From positions 1 through 20,762 of the forward strand of contig DFCM01000090.1 in NCBI GenBank assembly GCA_002366995.1: a DNA stretch of 20,762 nt, given 5' to 3'. Shown piece by piece: positions 13,966 through 20,762 of this stretch. The translations under genes and the position numbers were made by a program. Below the pieces are notes generated by a model. It did not search any database, was not told where the DNA came from, and worked only from the letters and a program-made list of their open reading frames with translations. Source of the stretch: a bacterium UBP3_UBA3054. Its GTDB lineage: Bacteria > Auribacterota > UBA3054. How positions within the stretch are numbered: the stretch's first letter is position 1; every line of letters begins with the position of its first letter.

Positions 13966-15240
13966 TTATTTAGCGCTTGTTTTGTCGAGGGTTTCAACTT
14001 TGACGCGGCTGATGCGTCTGGGAGTGGCGGAAATGACGGTGAATTTGACTTTGCCCTGCGTGTAAGATTCGCCGGGGGCTGGGACTTTGGAGGCCAGTTT
14101 CATGACGAGGCCGCCTATGGTGTCGTAGCCTTTGCGGTCAAAGATGACGTTCAGGGCTTCGCCGACTTTTTCGGCGTCCGCCCTGCCGTCGCATTCCACG
14201 CTGCCGTCGGGGTTCTTGTGCAGGACGTAGCGGGGAGTAATGTCGAACATCGTACCGACGATCTCCTCGGCGACGTCGATGGGAGTGATCATGCCGGTGA
14301 CGGCGCCGTATTCGTCGACGGCGAAGGCGAGTTTGGCGCCCTGCTTCCTGAGGTCCCTTATGATGATGTCGGCGCTTAAGAGTTCCGGAACGAAATTGAT
14401 GTCTTTGTACATGACTTCAGAAAGCGGCTTGCGCTCGGCGTTTTGGTCAAGCATGACGGCTTTCAGGGCCAGGCCCTTGTACATAATGCCTTCCACGTTC
14501 TCCGGACGTTCGTCATAGACCGGGAAGATGGCGTCGTTTTTGTCGGCGGTGATGTCAAGGAAGTCGCCGACCGTCATGGTAGAGGGGAAGCACTGCAATT
14601 CAATGATGGGCGTCATGACGGAAGCGATGGTCTGCTGGGTAAGGTCCATGGCGCGCTTGATGAAAAGGAATTCCTCGTTGGTCAGGGCGCCCTCTTCCCT
14701 GCCCATGGAAGTCATGGCTTCCACTTCTTCCTTGGCGACGATCTGTCCGCCGCCTTTGCCGCCCAGCGGCTTGGCGATAACGGAAGTGATCCAGTCAAGG
14801 ATCATGAGAATGGGCTTGAAAAGATTCCTGAAGAACAGAAGCGTGGGGGCGATCTTGAAAGAGAAGGAAGCCGGGTCGTTGAGGCCGATGGCCTTGGGCA
14901 CGACTTCCCCGAAGATCAGCATGGCGGGCGTCGCTATCAGCGTTGTGAGGAGCGAGGTGGAGACGCTCTCGGGAAGATGCAGTGCGAGCCTCATCTTGTC
15001 CATCAAGGGCGTCACGAGCGCCGAAGTCATGGTGTTGAACAGATTGGTGCCGAGCAGAATGCAGGAGAGCGTCAGGCTCATCGTGGTTATGAGCTTGTAG
15101 GTGGCAATAGCGCCGCTTTTCTTGCCGAGGCAGCTCTTGACATATGAGCGGTCGACGGAAAGCAAGGCGATCTCCGAGCCGGCGCAGAAGAAGCAGCCCA
15201 TGAGGCAGAAAACAACGGCTATGATAAGGGCTGCGGTCAC
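13966..15240 (-). CDS. CNNM/CorC-family membrane protein (DUF21-CBS-CorC_HlyC), copy 1
   Basis: A 424-residue inner-membrane protein of the hemolysin C / CorC / CNNM family, linked to Mg2+ or Co2+ export. Residues 1-190 form the DUF21 transmembrane domain (AGSEIALLSVDRSYV; IFGEVVPKAIGLNDP). A CBS pair spans about 205-320 (SVMTPIIELQC; LAFAVDEYGAVTGMI). The C-terminal CorC_HlyC domain is about 335-424. The start is GTG with a strong GGAGGAG ribosome site 5 nt upstream. The GTGA overlap with the stop of the upstream paralogue indicates coupled translation. It is related to its neighbour but clearly diverged, so this is an old duplication. Confidence 0.92.
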   Translation of the reverse strand: MTAALIIAVVFCLMGCFFCAGSEIALLSVDRSYVKSCLGKKSGAIATYKLITTMSLTLSCILLGTNLFNTMTSALVTPLMDKMRLALHLPESVSTSLLTTLIATPAMLIFGEVVPKAIGLNDPASFSFKIAPTLLFFRNLFKPILMILDWITSVIAKPLGGKGGGQIVAKEEVEAMTSMGREEGALTNEEFLFIKRAMDLTQQTIASVMTPIIELQCFPSTMTVGDFLDITADKNDAIFPVYDERPENVEGIMYKGLALKAVMLDQNAERKPLSEVMYKDINFVPELLSADIIIRDLRKQGAKLAFAVDEYGAVTGMITPIDVAEEIVGTMFDITPRYVLHKNPDGSVECDGRADAEKVGEALNVIFDRKGYDTIGGLVMKLASKVPAPGESYTQGKVKFTVISATPRRISRVKVETLDKTSAK

Positions 15241-16499
15241 AGGGCTCCTCCGTTGTCAATGGGCCTTAATCTTACGGTCTCGAGCTTCAGGCCGCTGCGC
15301 TTCAATATGGTGATCTTCAAGCCTTCGCTCTCGAAGGTGTAGCCGACTTCCGGGATCTTCCCGGTCACGCGCATAATGTAGCCGGCTAATGTGGCGTCAA
15401 GGTCCGTCGGGAAATTAAGGGAGCATTCCCAGTTGAGGTCCACGAGTTTCGCGGAAGCCGCGGAGATAATGTCCCCGTTCGGCCGGAAGTGGATCTCCCT
15501 TTCCTTCAAGCCCATTATGCCGCCAAGCATGGTGTCGACGGCCTCGTGGCGCTGGATGACGCCGTCAGTTCCGCCGTATTCGTCAAGGATTATGGCGATC
15601 ATCTCCTTTTTGTCGCGCATCTCTTCGATGAGTTCATCGAGAAGCCTGGTGCCGGGACTAAGGAAAGGCGGATGAATGAAGTCGGAGGAATCGATGAGAT
15701 CTTTTATAACGGCGTCTTTTTTAACGGCGCGCCAGTTGTTAGAGAGCGCTGCGATCTCCAGGATGCCGATGATGCGGTCGATGCTGCCTCTGTAGACGGG
15801 AAGGAAATAGACGCCGGTGCGCTCGGCCAGGGCGACCGCCTGGAAAAGATTTTCCTCCTCGCTTATGGCCGTCATCTCAGTTCTGGGAGTCCTGACGTCC
15901 ACCGCCTTCATCGTTCTGAAGGCGCAGATGGCGTGGATCATGTCCGCCTCGTTCATTTCGAGCGCGCCCTTCTCCTTGCTCGACATTAAGGCCGCCAGAT
16001 ACGTTTCCCGCGTGAAACGGTCGGCCTTCTCGAGAGGAAGTCCCATAAGCCTTAAGATGCCGTTGGAGACTATGCGCAGGGCGAAACGGAAAGGCGCGCA
16101 AATGTAGCAGCAGAAACTGATGGGATAGACCGCGATCTTGGACACGGTCATGTAGTTGCCAAGGCTTATGACCTTGGGCGTGATCTCTCCGAAAATAAGG
16201 AGCAACACGGTCACCACGAAGACCGCTATGGGAAGTCCGCTAGGCCCGAAAAGATCGAGGAAGATCTTACTGAGCAGGGCGGAAAGGATCGTGTTGACCA
16301 GAAGATTGCAGAGGAGAAGGGTGTTCAATACGCGCCTGGGATTGGAAAGGAGTTTCGCGATGGCGGCGCCTACTTTTCCTCCCCTCTCCCCCAGCATCTT
16401 CAGCTGCACTCTGCTAAGGGTAAAGAAAGCCGTTTCGGAGCCGGAGAAGAACGCCGAAAGGATTATCAGGACAGCTATTGTCAGATAAATTTTTACCAC
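15237..16499 (-). CDS. CNNM/CorC-family membrane protein (DUF21-CBS-CorC_HlyC), copy 2
   Basis: A 420-residue paralogue of the gene that follows it. The DUF21 membrane domain carries SGSETAFFTLSRVQLK near the N terminus and LLIFGEITPKVISLG near 100-115. The CBS pair includes VRTPRTEMTAI and IAIILDEYGGTDGVI. A CorC_HlyC domain with DATLAGYIMRVTGKIPEVGY closes the protein. The start appears to be GTG (VVKIYLTIAVL) 14 bp after pepC, without a clear Shine-Dalgarno sequence, so translation may depend on coupling to pepC. The family is proposed to move divalent metals or to be regulated by nucleotide/Mg2+ binding at the CBS domains; the two adjacent genes may form a hetero-oligomer (inference). Confidence 0.92.
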   Translation of the reverse strand: MVKIYLTIAVLIILSAFFSGSETAFFTLSRVQLKMLGERGGKVGAAIAKLLSNPRRVLNTLLLCNLLVNTILSALLSKIFLDLFGPSGLPIAVFVVTVLLLIFGEITPKVISLGNYMTVSKIAVYPISFCCYICAPFRFALRIVSNGILRLMGLPLEKADRFTRETYLAALMSSKEKGALEMNEADMIHAICAFRTMKAVDVRTPRTEMTAISEEENLFQAVALAERTGVYFLPVYRGSIDRIIGILEIAALSNNWRAVKKDAVIKDLIDSSDFIHPPFLSPGTRLLDELIEEMRDKKEMIAIILDEYGGTDGVIQRHEAVDTMLGGIMGLKEREIHFRPNGDIISAASAKLVDLNWECSLNFPTDLDATLAGYIMRVTGKIPEVGYTFESEGLKITILKRSGLKLETVRLRPIDNGGAL

Positions 16500-16513
16500 T
16501 TAGCAAAAGCGCG

Positions 16514-17851
16514 TTACTTGGCGAGAGAGCCCATGGGGTCCCAAGGCTTCAGCTCGATGAGCTTGGTCTTCAGGACTTTCTTGAGTTTCTCGGAAAGATA
16601 TTTCTTATTGACGGCGACTTCGTAGGTGTATTCGCTGAACCATTCGTCGGTCATGGTCAGGAAGCCTTTGCCTTCGTTCTTGTCGCCCCAGCTGTTCTCG
16701 ATGAGCCAGCGGACGGGTTTGCCCTTCTTGTCGAGGTCGACGGCCGTCAGGACCATGGCGTGGTTCATGCGGCTCTCGTTGTAGTCGAGGCGCTGGGCCT
16801 TGTTGAGCTTGCAGCCGGCGTTGCCGAGGAGATCATCGTCGTAGAGGTTGAGGTCGAGAATGCCCAGGTTGCCGTCGAGCTGTTTGCCTACGTCGCAGCC
16901 GAACCAGACGACTTCCTTGCCCTTGATGGTCTTGATGGCCGCTTCCTTGATGGTGTCGATGTCGACGTTGAGGTATCTGACGGGATGACCGCCCACCACG
17001 TTGCCGAGGAACTTCACGGTGTACATCTTGTTGTAGGGTTTGTCCTTGGTGGGGGCGTTGATAAGACAGATATAGTCGTCAAGGTTGATGCCCACGAATT
17101 CCTTGTAGAACTTCTGCGGGGTCATGACGCCGGTGCGGTGGAATTTGTCCTTCTTGTCGCGCCACTGCCAGACGAACTCGGTGGGAGGCGTGCCCATGTG
17201 GATGGTCAGGATGTTGTAGAATTCCTGAACCATCTCGCCTTTCTTTTCCCTAAGATCGGCGATCTTGGAGCCTTTCTTGTAGGCTTCCCTGAGCGTGCAG
17301 GCGTATTCTTTCAGTTTGCCGGTAAGGATGCCGTTCATGGCGCCGGTGGAGGAGCTGCTGAAGCTCTCGGGGTAGACGGTCTTGGGAACGAGGCCGTATT
17401 TCTGGACCAGGTTGACCATCATGTCCCACTGGCCGCCGTCGCCCAGAGGATCGGAGAGAAGGTGCTGGATGAGGCGGCCGTCGGTCTCCTCTTCCATGGT
17501 CTCAAGAATCGATTCAAGGAAGTAATTGGCCTTTTCCAGCTTGTCCCAGAACATGGGGTAAGCCTGGGAGAACTCGAACTCGTCCACGTTCATCTTCTTG
17601 ATGGCTTTCATGCGGAAGGTGTTCAGAGCGGAGAAGAGCCAGCAGCGGCCGCTGCCTTTCTGGTTCGTGATGGAAGGCGTCTTGATGTAATCGGAAAAGA
17701 CGCGCCTCGGGGCCTTGATAACGTCCCAGTTGGTCACGGCGGCGCGGGGGCCGCTCTTCGTGACGGCGTTCATCGCGAGCTTGTTCTTCGGGCATTTGGA
17801 AAAGTCTTTGGCCAGTTTGCCAAGGTATTCCTTGTTCAGTTCTTTGTTCAT
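16514..17851 (-). CDS. pepC: Aminopeptidase C / bleomycin hydrolase-type cysteine peptidase (C1B)
   Basis: A 445-residue cytoplasmic papain-fold aminopeptidase. Catalytic residues are in place: Gln64 and Cys70 in NQKGSGRCWLFS, His364 in MNHAMVL and Asn386 in LIENSWG. The C terminus ends KPWDPMGSLAK, like the C-terminal arm of bleomycin hydrolases that reaches into the active site and, in yeast Gal6, loses its last Lys by self-processing. There is no signal peptide, as expected. Length is normal. The start has AAGGAG 5-6 nt upstream. It is first in a likely operon with the two CNNM genes, 14 bp apart. The upstream intergenic region is shared with the divergent tRNA-Val; a weak TATAAA (17877-17882, minus) is a possible -10. 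Confidence 0.95.
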   Translation of the reverse strand: MNKELNKEYLGKLAKDFSKCPKNKLAMNAVTKSGPRAAVTNWDVIKAPRRVFSDYIKTPSITNQKGSGRCWLFSALNTFRMKAIKKMNVDEFEFSQAYPMFWDKLEKANYFLESILETMEEETDGRLIQHLLSDPLGDGGQWDMMVNLVQKYGLVPKTVYPESFSSSSTGAMNGILTGKLKEYACTLREAYKKGSKIADLREKKGEMVQEFYNILTIHMGTPPTEFVWQWRDKKDKFHRTGVMTPQKFYKEFVGINLDDYICLINAPTKDKPYNKMYTVKFLGNVVGGHPVRYLNVDIDTIKEAAIKTIKGKEVVWFGCDVGKQLDGNLGILDLNLYDDDLLGNAGCKLNKAQRLDYNESRMNHAMVLTAVDLDKKGKPVRWLIENSWGDKNEGKGFLTMTDEWFSEYTYEVAVNKKYLSEKLKKVLKTKLIELKPWDPMGSLAK

Positions 17852-17893
17852 GTTTCTCCTTAATATGTTTGGGTTATTTATAAGCCTTTTGGT

Positions 17894-17922
17894 TTGAATT
17901 TAAAAGGGGCTTTTAGTAGAAT
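17894..17922 (+). promoter_or_regulatory. tRNA-Val promoter (-35 TTGAAT, 17 bp, -10 TAGAAT)
   Basis: TTGAAT at 17894-17899 and TAGAAT at 17917-17922 are 17 bp apart. The -10 context GGGGCTTTTAGTAGAATTA copies that of tRNA-Leu. The predicted start near 17929 leaves about 10 nt of 5' leader for RNase P to remove. Confidence 0.65.
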
Positions 17923-17938
17923 TACAGCAATTGAGTCG

Positions 17939-18015
17939 GGGCGTTTAGCTCAGTTGGTTAGAGCGCTACCCTTACAAGGTAGAAGTCACTGGTTCGAGTC
18001 CAGTAACGCCCACCA
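17939..18015 (+). tRNA. tRNA-Val (anticodon UAC)
   Basis: A 77-nt tRNA with encoded CCA. The acceptor stem is GGGCGTT (17939-17945) with AACGCCC (18005-18011), then A and CCA. The D loop is AGCTCAGTTGGTTAGAGC. The anticodon stem CTACC/GGTAG closes loop CTTACAA, giving anticodon TAC, which reads GTA and other Val codons. The T arm is CTGGTTCGAGTCCAG. Its 3' end touches the stop codon of the convergent def gene, with no terminator visible between them. Confidence 0.96.
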
Positions 18016-18507
18016 TTAAAGTTCCTCCCTCTCTTTCATGACTCTCAGCTGCTGCGCCGGATCCAGTCTGTCCAGAAAAAGTATCCCGTCCAAGTGATCC
18101 GTTTCGTGCTGCAATACCACGCTCAGTACTCCGCCGTCCGACTCGATCTCTACCGGTTCGCCGGCTTCGTTGAAACCCTTGGCAAGGACGTGCGCGCTTC
18201 TTACTACTTCGCCCCACAAGCCCGGGCAGGAGAGGCAGCCTTCGTCCCCTCTTATCTCCCCTCTCATCTCTGATAATTCAGGGTTGATCAGGACCTGCGG
18301 TTTTCTTCTCTTCGTGGTCCTCGGGTCGAAGACGATGATCCTAAGGTCGCTTCCGACCTGCGGAGCCGCCAATCCCACGCCTTTCTTGTAGTACATCGTC
18401 TCGATCATGTCGGCGATGAGCTTTTTGATGGCCGGCGTTATTTTCGTAACGGGCTTGCAGATCACTCTCAGCCTTTCGTCACCTTCGGTCAGGACTTTCA
18501 GTTTCAT
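18016..18507 (-). CDS. def: Peptide deformylase
   Basis: A 163-residue Fe2+ (or Zn2+) enzyme that removes the formyl group from new N-terminal Met. All three motifs are present: GVGLAAPQ (43-50), EGCLS (89-93, metal ligand Cys91) and HETDH (134-138, metal ligands His134 and His138, catalytic Glu135). The reading frame stays open further upstream, but the true start is the Met of MKLKVLTEGDERL: it has GGAAGG just before it, gives normal family length, and its ATG overlaps the hisD TGA by 4 bp. fmt, often next to def, is not here. Translational coupling to hisD is likely. Confidence 0.96.
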   Translation of the reverse strand: MKLKVLTEGDERLRVICKPVTKITPAIKKLIADMIETMYYKKGVGLAAPQVGSDLRIIVFDPRTTKRRKPQVLINPELSEMRGEIRGDEGCLSCPGLWGEVVRSAHVLAKGFNEAGEPVEIESDGGVLSVVLQHETDHLDGILFLDRLDPAQQLRVMKEREEL

Positions 18508-19775
18508 TTTTCCTTCCTTACGGTAGAAGTGAAACCATGCGCCGGAAGCAGTTCGTATTTTGAAAACACTTCCATCGTTTTGGACATGTTGGCAAAGCCT
18601 GTCTCGTCCGCTTTCATAACGCTCATGCGCTTCAGGAACGTGGCGGTGGAAAGCCCGCTCATAAAGGCGGCCGCGGCGCCCGTGGGCAGCACGTGGCTGG
18701 GGCCGAAGGCGAAGTCGCCCATCGGCACGGGAGTCCATCTGCCAAGGAAGACCGCGCCGGCGTTAGTTATGTGCGCGAGGACAGCCTCGTCGTCTTTCGT
18801 CATGATCTGCAGATGTTCGGGAGCGATCGCGTTCGAAGCCGCGGCGGCTTCCTTAAGGTCCTTGACGACAACAGCGGAAAGATTATCAAGCCCGGCCTTT
18901 TCGACCGCGCCGGCAAGTTCCCCTTTGTTGAGGGATCTGACTTCCGCGAAAACGGCTTCGGCCAGCTTTTTGCTCGTCACGATGACATAAGTTCTGCTGC
19001 CGTGATGCTCCGCCTGCGACATGATGTCGGCAGCGACGAAGCGCGGCTCGGCCGTTTCATCGGCGATTATGAGGCTCTCGCTGGGGCCGGCGATAAGGTC
19101 GACGTTGACCGTGCCGAAAAGCTGGCGCTTCATTTCCGTGACGGCCGCGCTGCCCGGTCCCGCTATCACGTCGACTTTCGGAATGGCCCTTGTGCCTAAG
19201 CACATGGCCGCGACCAACGAGGGGCCGTGGCCGCGGTAGAGTTCCTTGACGTTAAGAAGCCTGCAGGCCGCCAAGATCCCGGGATTGACCTTTCCCTCGC
19301 TGTCGCAGGGCGTGGCAAGGCAGACGCTCTTAACTCCCGCTACTTGGGCCGGGATAACGCTCATCAAAACGCTGGAGACAAGGGGCGCGGTGCCGGCGGG
19401 AACGTAGACGCCCGCTCTCTCGACAGGACGGTACACTTCGCCGAATTCCCCGCCGAAGGGAGCTTTCTCCCGCCACTCTGAGCGGAGCTGATGCTCGTGG
19501 AAAGCGCGGATGCTCTCCGCGGAACGTAAAATAGCCTTTTCAAGGTCTGGAGGACATTTCGCGTTCTCGATCTCCCTTTTGCTGACCTTGAGTTTGCTGG
19601 GGCTGAGGGGGCACTTGTCGAACTGGGCGGTGTATTCGCAGACCGCCGCGTCGCCTTCTTTCATTACGCTCTTTATGATCGAGCTGACCGTCTCTTTTAA
19701 TTTCTGGGAAGGCCTTGTGCCTTTGCGCTCAGAGAGCAGCTCCTCCAAAGCCTCTTTAGTCTCTATGATCTTCAT
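18504..19775 (-). CDS. hisD: Histidinol dehydrogenase (divergent)
   Basis: A 423-residue zinc enzyme of the last two steps of histidine synthesis (L-histidinol to L-histidine with 2 NAD+). The catalytic pair is Glu320-His321 (APEHL). Zinc ligands are Gln254 and His257 (SQAEHHG), Asp354 (MGDFAFGPSHVLPTG) and His413 (LPAHGF). AGPSESLIIADE (229-240) and GVYVPAGTAPL (122-132) are conserved. Several usually strict positions differ: AGPGSAAVT (205-213) instead of GPGNxYVT, CLGT (192-195) instead of AYGT, and TGAAAAF instead of TGGTARF. The active site is complete, so histidinol dehydrogenase is still the best call; another amino-alcohol substrate is possible. No other his genes are in the window. 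Start: the only good N-terminal Met, with a weak AAGATAA upstream. The stop overlaps def. Confidence 0.88.
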   Translation of the reverse strand: MKIIETKEALEELLSERKGTRPSQKLKETVSSIIKSVMKEGDAAVCEYTAQFDKCPLSPSKLKVSKREIENAKCPPDLEKAILRSAESIRAFHEHQLRSEWREKAPFGGEFGEVYRPVERAGVYVPAGTAPLVSSVLMSVIPAQVAGVKSVCLATPCDSEGKVNPGILAACRLLNVKELYRGHGPSLVAAMCLGTRAIPKVDVIAGPGSAAVTEMKRQLFGTVNVDLIAGPSESLIIADETAEPRFVAADIMSQAEHHGSRTYVIVTSKKLAEAVFAEVRSLNKGELAGAVEKAGLDNLSAVVVKDLKEAAAASNAIAPEHLQIMTKDDEAVLAHITNAGAVFLGRWTPVPMGDFAFGPSHVLPTGAAAAFMSGLSTATFLKRMSVMKADETGFANMSKTMEVFSKYELLPAHGFTSTVRKEK

Positions 19776-19802
19776 GAATTTATCTTGAAAATTATTTTCA
19801 TC

Positions 19803-19814
19803 ATTATATCAAAA
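19803..19814 (-). promoter_or_regulatory. hisD-def promoter, extended -10
   Basis: The minus strand reads TTTTGATATAAT, perfect TATAAT at 19803-19808 with TGn and GGGGCGCC before the T run. It lies in the 46-bp gap after smpB, predicts a start near 19796 and a leader of about 20 nt, and has no good -35. This suggests hisD-def can be transcribed apart from tgt-smpB. Confidence 0.6.
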
Positions 19815-19821
19815 GGCGCCC

Positions 19822-20301
19822 CTATCTACGCCTGGCTTTCTCAAAGGAAAGCTCCGCTTCCTTTTTGACCGCCTTCTCTTTCAGGGCCGCGCTCTTGTCG
19901 TAACTGTGCTTGCCTTCGCAAAGCCCCAGCTCAACTTTCACTTTGCCTCTTTTGAGGTAGAGTTTCAGCGGGATCAGCGTCAAACCTTTCCGCTCGATCT
20001 TCTGGCTGAGGCGGATGATCTCGTTGCGGTGCATCAGAAGCTTCCTCGGCCTCTCCGGATCGTGGTTGAAGCGGTTGCCCTTGTCGTACTCGTTGATGCG
20101 GGAGCCGATCATCATCATTTCGCCCTTAACGGGCTTGCAGTAAGCCTCCTGGATGCTCCCCTGCCTTTCCCTTAAGGCTTTCACTTCCGTTCCCACGAGC
20201 TCCAGCCCGGCTTCGTAAGTTTCCAGGATGTGATAATCGTAGTGCGCCTTGCGGTTCTGGACCAGCACGGGCGAAGCGTTCTTCTCTTCCTTCTTAGCCA
20301 T
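19822..20301 (-). CDS. smpB: SsrA (tmRNA)-binding protein
   Basis: A 159-residue RNA-binding protein that delivers tmRNA to stalled ribosomes for trans-translation. Visible family features are NRKAHYDYHILETYEAGLEL and GTEVKALRERQGSIQEAY near the N terminus, then MIGSRINEYDKGNRFNHDP, RKLLMHRNEI and LTLIPLKLYLKRGKVKVELG, and the basic C-terminal tail ending EKARRR that enters the decoding centre. Length is typical. Its ATG lies 8 bp inside the 3' end of tgt, so the two are coupled. No tmRNA gene is seen in this window. Confidence 0.97.
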   Translation of the reverse strand: MAKKEEKNASPVLVQNRKAHYDYHILETYEAGLELVGTEVKALRERQGSIQEAYCKPVKGEMMMIGSRINEYDKGNRFNHDPERPRKLLMHRNEIIRLSQKIERKGLTLIPLKLYLKRGKVKVELGLCEGKHSYDKSAALKEKAVKKEAELSFEKARRR

Positions 20302-20762
20302 TTTCGCCCCGTTTCCTGGTTTCCAAAAATTCCGCCGCGAACTCTTTGAAGCGGTCTTCCAGGATCGCTTCGCGCATCTTTTTCATAAGCCCGAGATAGA
20401 AATGCAGATTGTGCACCGTAAGGTAATAGCCCGCCAATGATTCGCCCACGTTGAAGAGATGCCGCAAATACGCCCTCGTGTAGCGCTGGCAGACCGGGCA
20501 CGAACATCCCTCTTCCAGAGGCCGCTCGTCCAGGGCGTAGCGCCCGGCTTTCACCGGCACGTTCCCGAAGCTTGTGAAGGCCGTGCCGTTCCTGGCGTTC
20601 CTGGTCGGCATCACGCAGTCGAACATGTCTATGCCAGCCATCACGCAGTTCACAAGGTCTTCCGGAGTGCCCACGCCCATAAGATAGCGCGGCTTATTTT
20701 CCGGCATATGGCCGTCGCACAAAAAATCGCAGACGCGGTACATTTCCGCGGGCGGCTCTCCC
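20294..20762 (-). CDS. tgt: Queuine/preQ1 tRNA-guanine transglycosylase, C-terminal part (5' end outside window)
   Basis: The last 155 or so residues of the enzyme that swaps guanine 34 of tRNA-Asp, -Asn, -His and -Tyr for preQ1 (bacteria). The visible part starts in GEPPAEMYRV and includes KPRYLMGVGTPEDL, GIDMFDCVMPTRNARNG with the catalytic Asp, and the zinc site CSCPVC plus the His of TVHNLHFY; the Cys-to-His spacing of 31 residues matches E. coli Tgt. The remaining N-terminal barrel, about 220 residues, lies beyond the right edge. The frame continues past the edge, so the Met at 20743 is internal. The stop overlaps smpB by 8 bp. Confidence 0.96.
   Translation of the reverse strand, partial: GEPPAEMYRVCDFLCDGHMPENKPRYLMGVGTPEDLVNCVMAGIDMFDCVMPTRNARNGTAFTSFGNVPVKAGRYALDERPLEEGCSCPVCQRYTRAYLRHLFNVGESLAGYYLTVHNLHFYLGLMKKMREAILEDRFKEFAAEFLETRKRGENG

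Noticed and set aside
17972..18217. Minus-strand 81-codon frame running through tRNA-Val and the 3' end of def
   Set aside because: It overlaps a certain tRNA and is out of frame with def. Its C-terminal phrase VGVTGLEPVTSTL is a frequent false translation of tRNA genes.
18508..18738. N-terminal extension of def into hisD
   Set aside because: The extra residues are low-complexity Arg/His-rich sequence out of frame with hisD; the Met at 18507 has a ribosome site and gives the normal deformylase length.

Overview
The window looks like ordinary chromosome from a Gram-negative bacterium of moderately high GC content. It carries one short AT-richer accessory patch. All intact protein genes lie on the minus strand; the two tRNA genes lie on the plus strand. 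A C-terminal VPEP / hydrophobic / Arg-rich tail (PEP-CTERM sorting signal), an Aas-type lysophospholipid-recycling enzyme, a bleomycin-hydrolase-type PepC and queuine Tgt together suggest a PVC-group organism (Verrucomicrobiota, Lentisphaerota or Kiritimatiellota). That placement is an inference; no rRNA or marker tree is available here.

Layout in minus-strand transcription order, right to left. (a) 20762-18016: tgt (5' end off the window) overlaps smpB. A promoter then precedes hisD, whose stop overlaps the start of def. The def stop abuts the 3' end of a convergent tRNA-Val(UAC). (b) 17851-13966: pepC followed by two tandem CNNM/CorC-type membrane proteins, probably one operon. (c) 13893-11508, accessory patch: a secreted PEP-CTERM protein; about 470 bp with no intact gene that holds a two-and-a-bit-copy ~100-bp tandem repeat with three 20-bp palindromes, a terminator-like hairpin and a 38-codon coding remnant; then a DUF4160 / DUF2442-HTH pair resembling a toxin-antitoxin module, with an operator-like palindrome between its -35 and -10. 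(d) 11391-7610: rnfC then pheT, ending in a bidirectional terminator shared with a convergent tRNA-Leu(CAA). (e) 7355-1: alaS, a DegT-family PLP aminotransferase, and a very large four-domain protein (MFS transporter, PlsC acyltransferase, acyl carrier protein, acyl-ACP/CoA ligase) that runs off the left edge.

Most genes are housekeeping: translation (alaS, pheT, def, smpB, tgt, tRNAs), histidine synthesis, electron transport and membrane-lipid repair. The points most worth a second look are: the internal ACP in the lipid-recycling fusion; the palindromic repeat array; the HTH-fused DUF2442 module with its matching operator; and a recurring promoter form (G/C-rich box, TTTT, two bases, then a TATAAT-like -10) seen in front of both tRNAs, alaS, rnfC and hisD.
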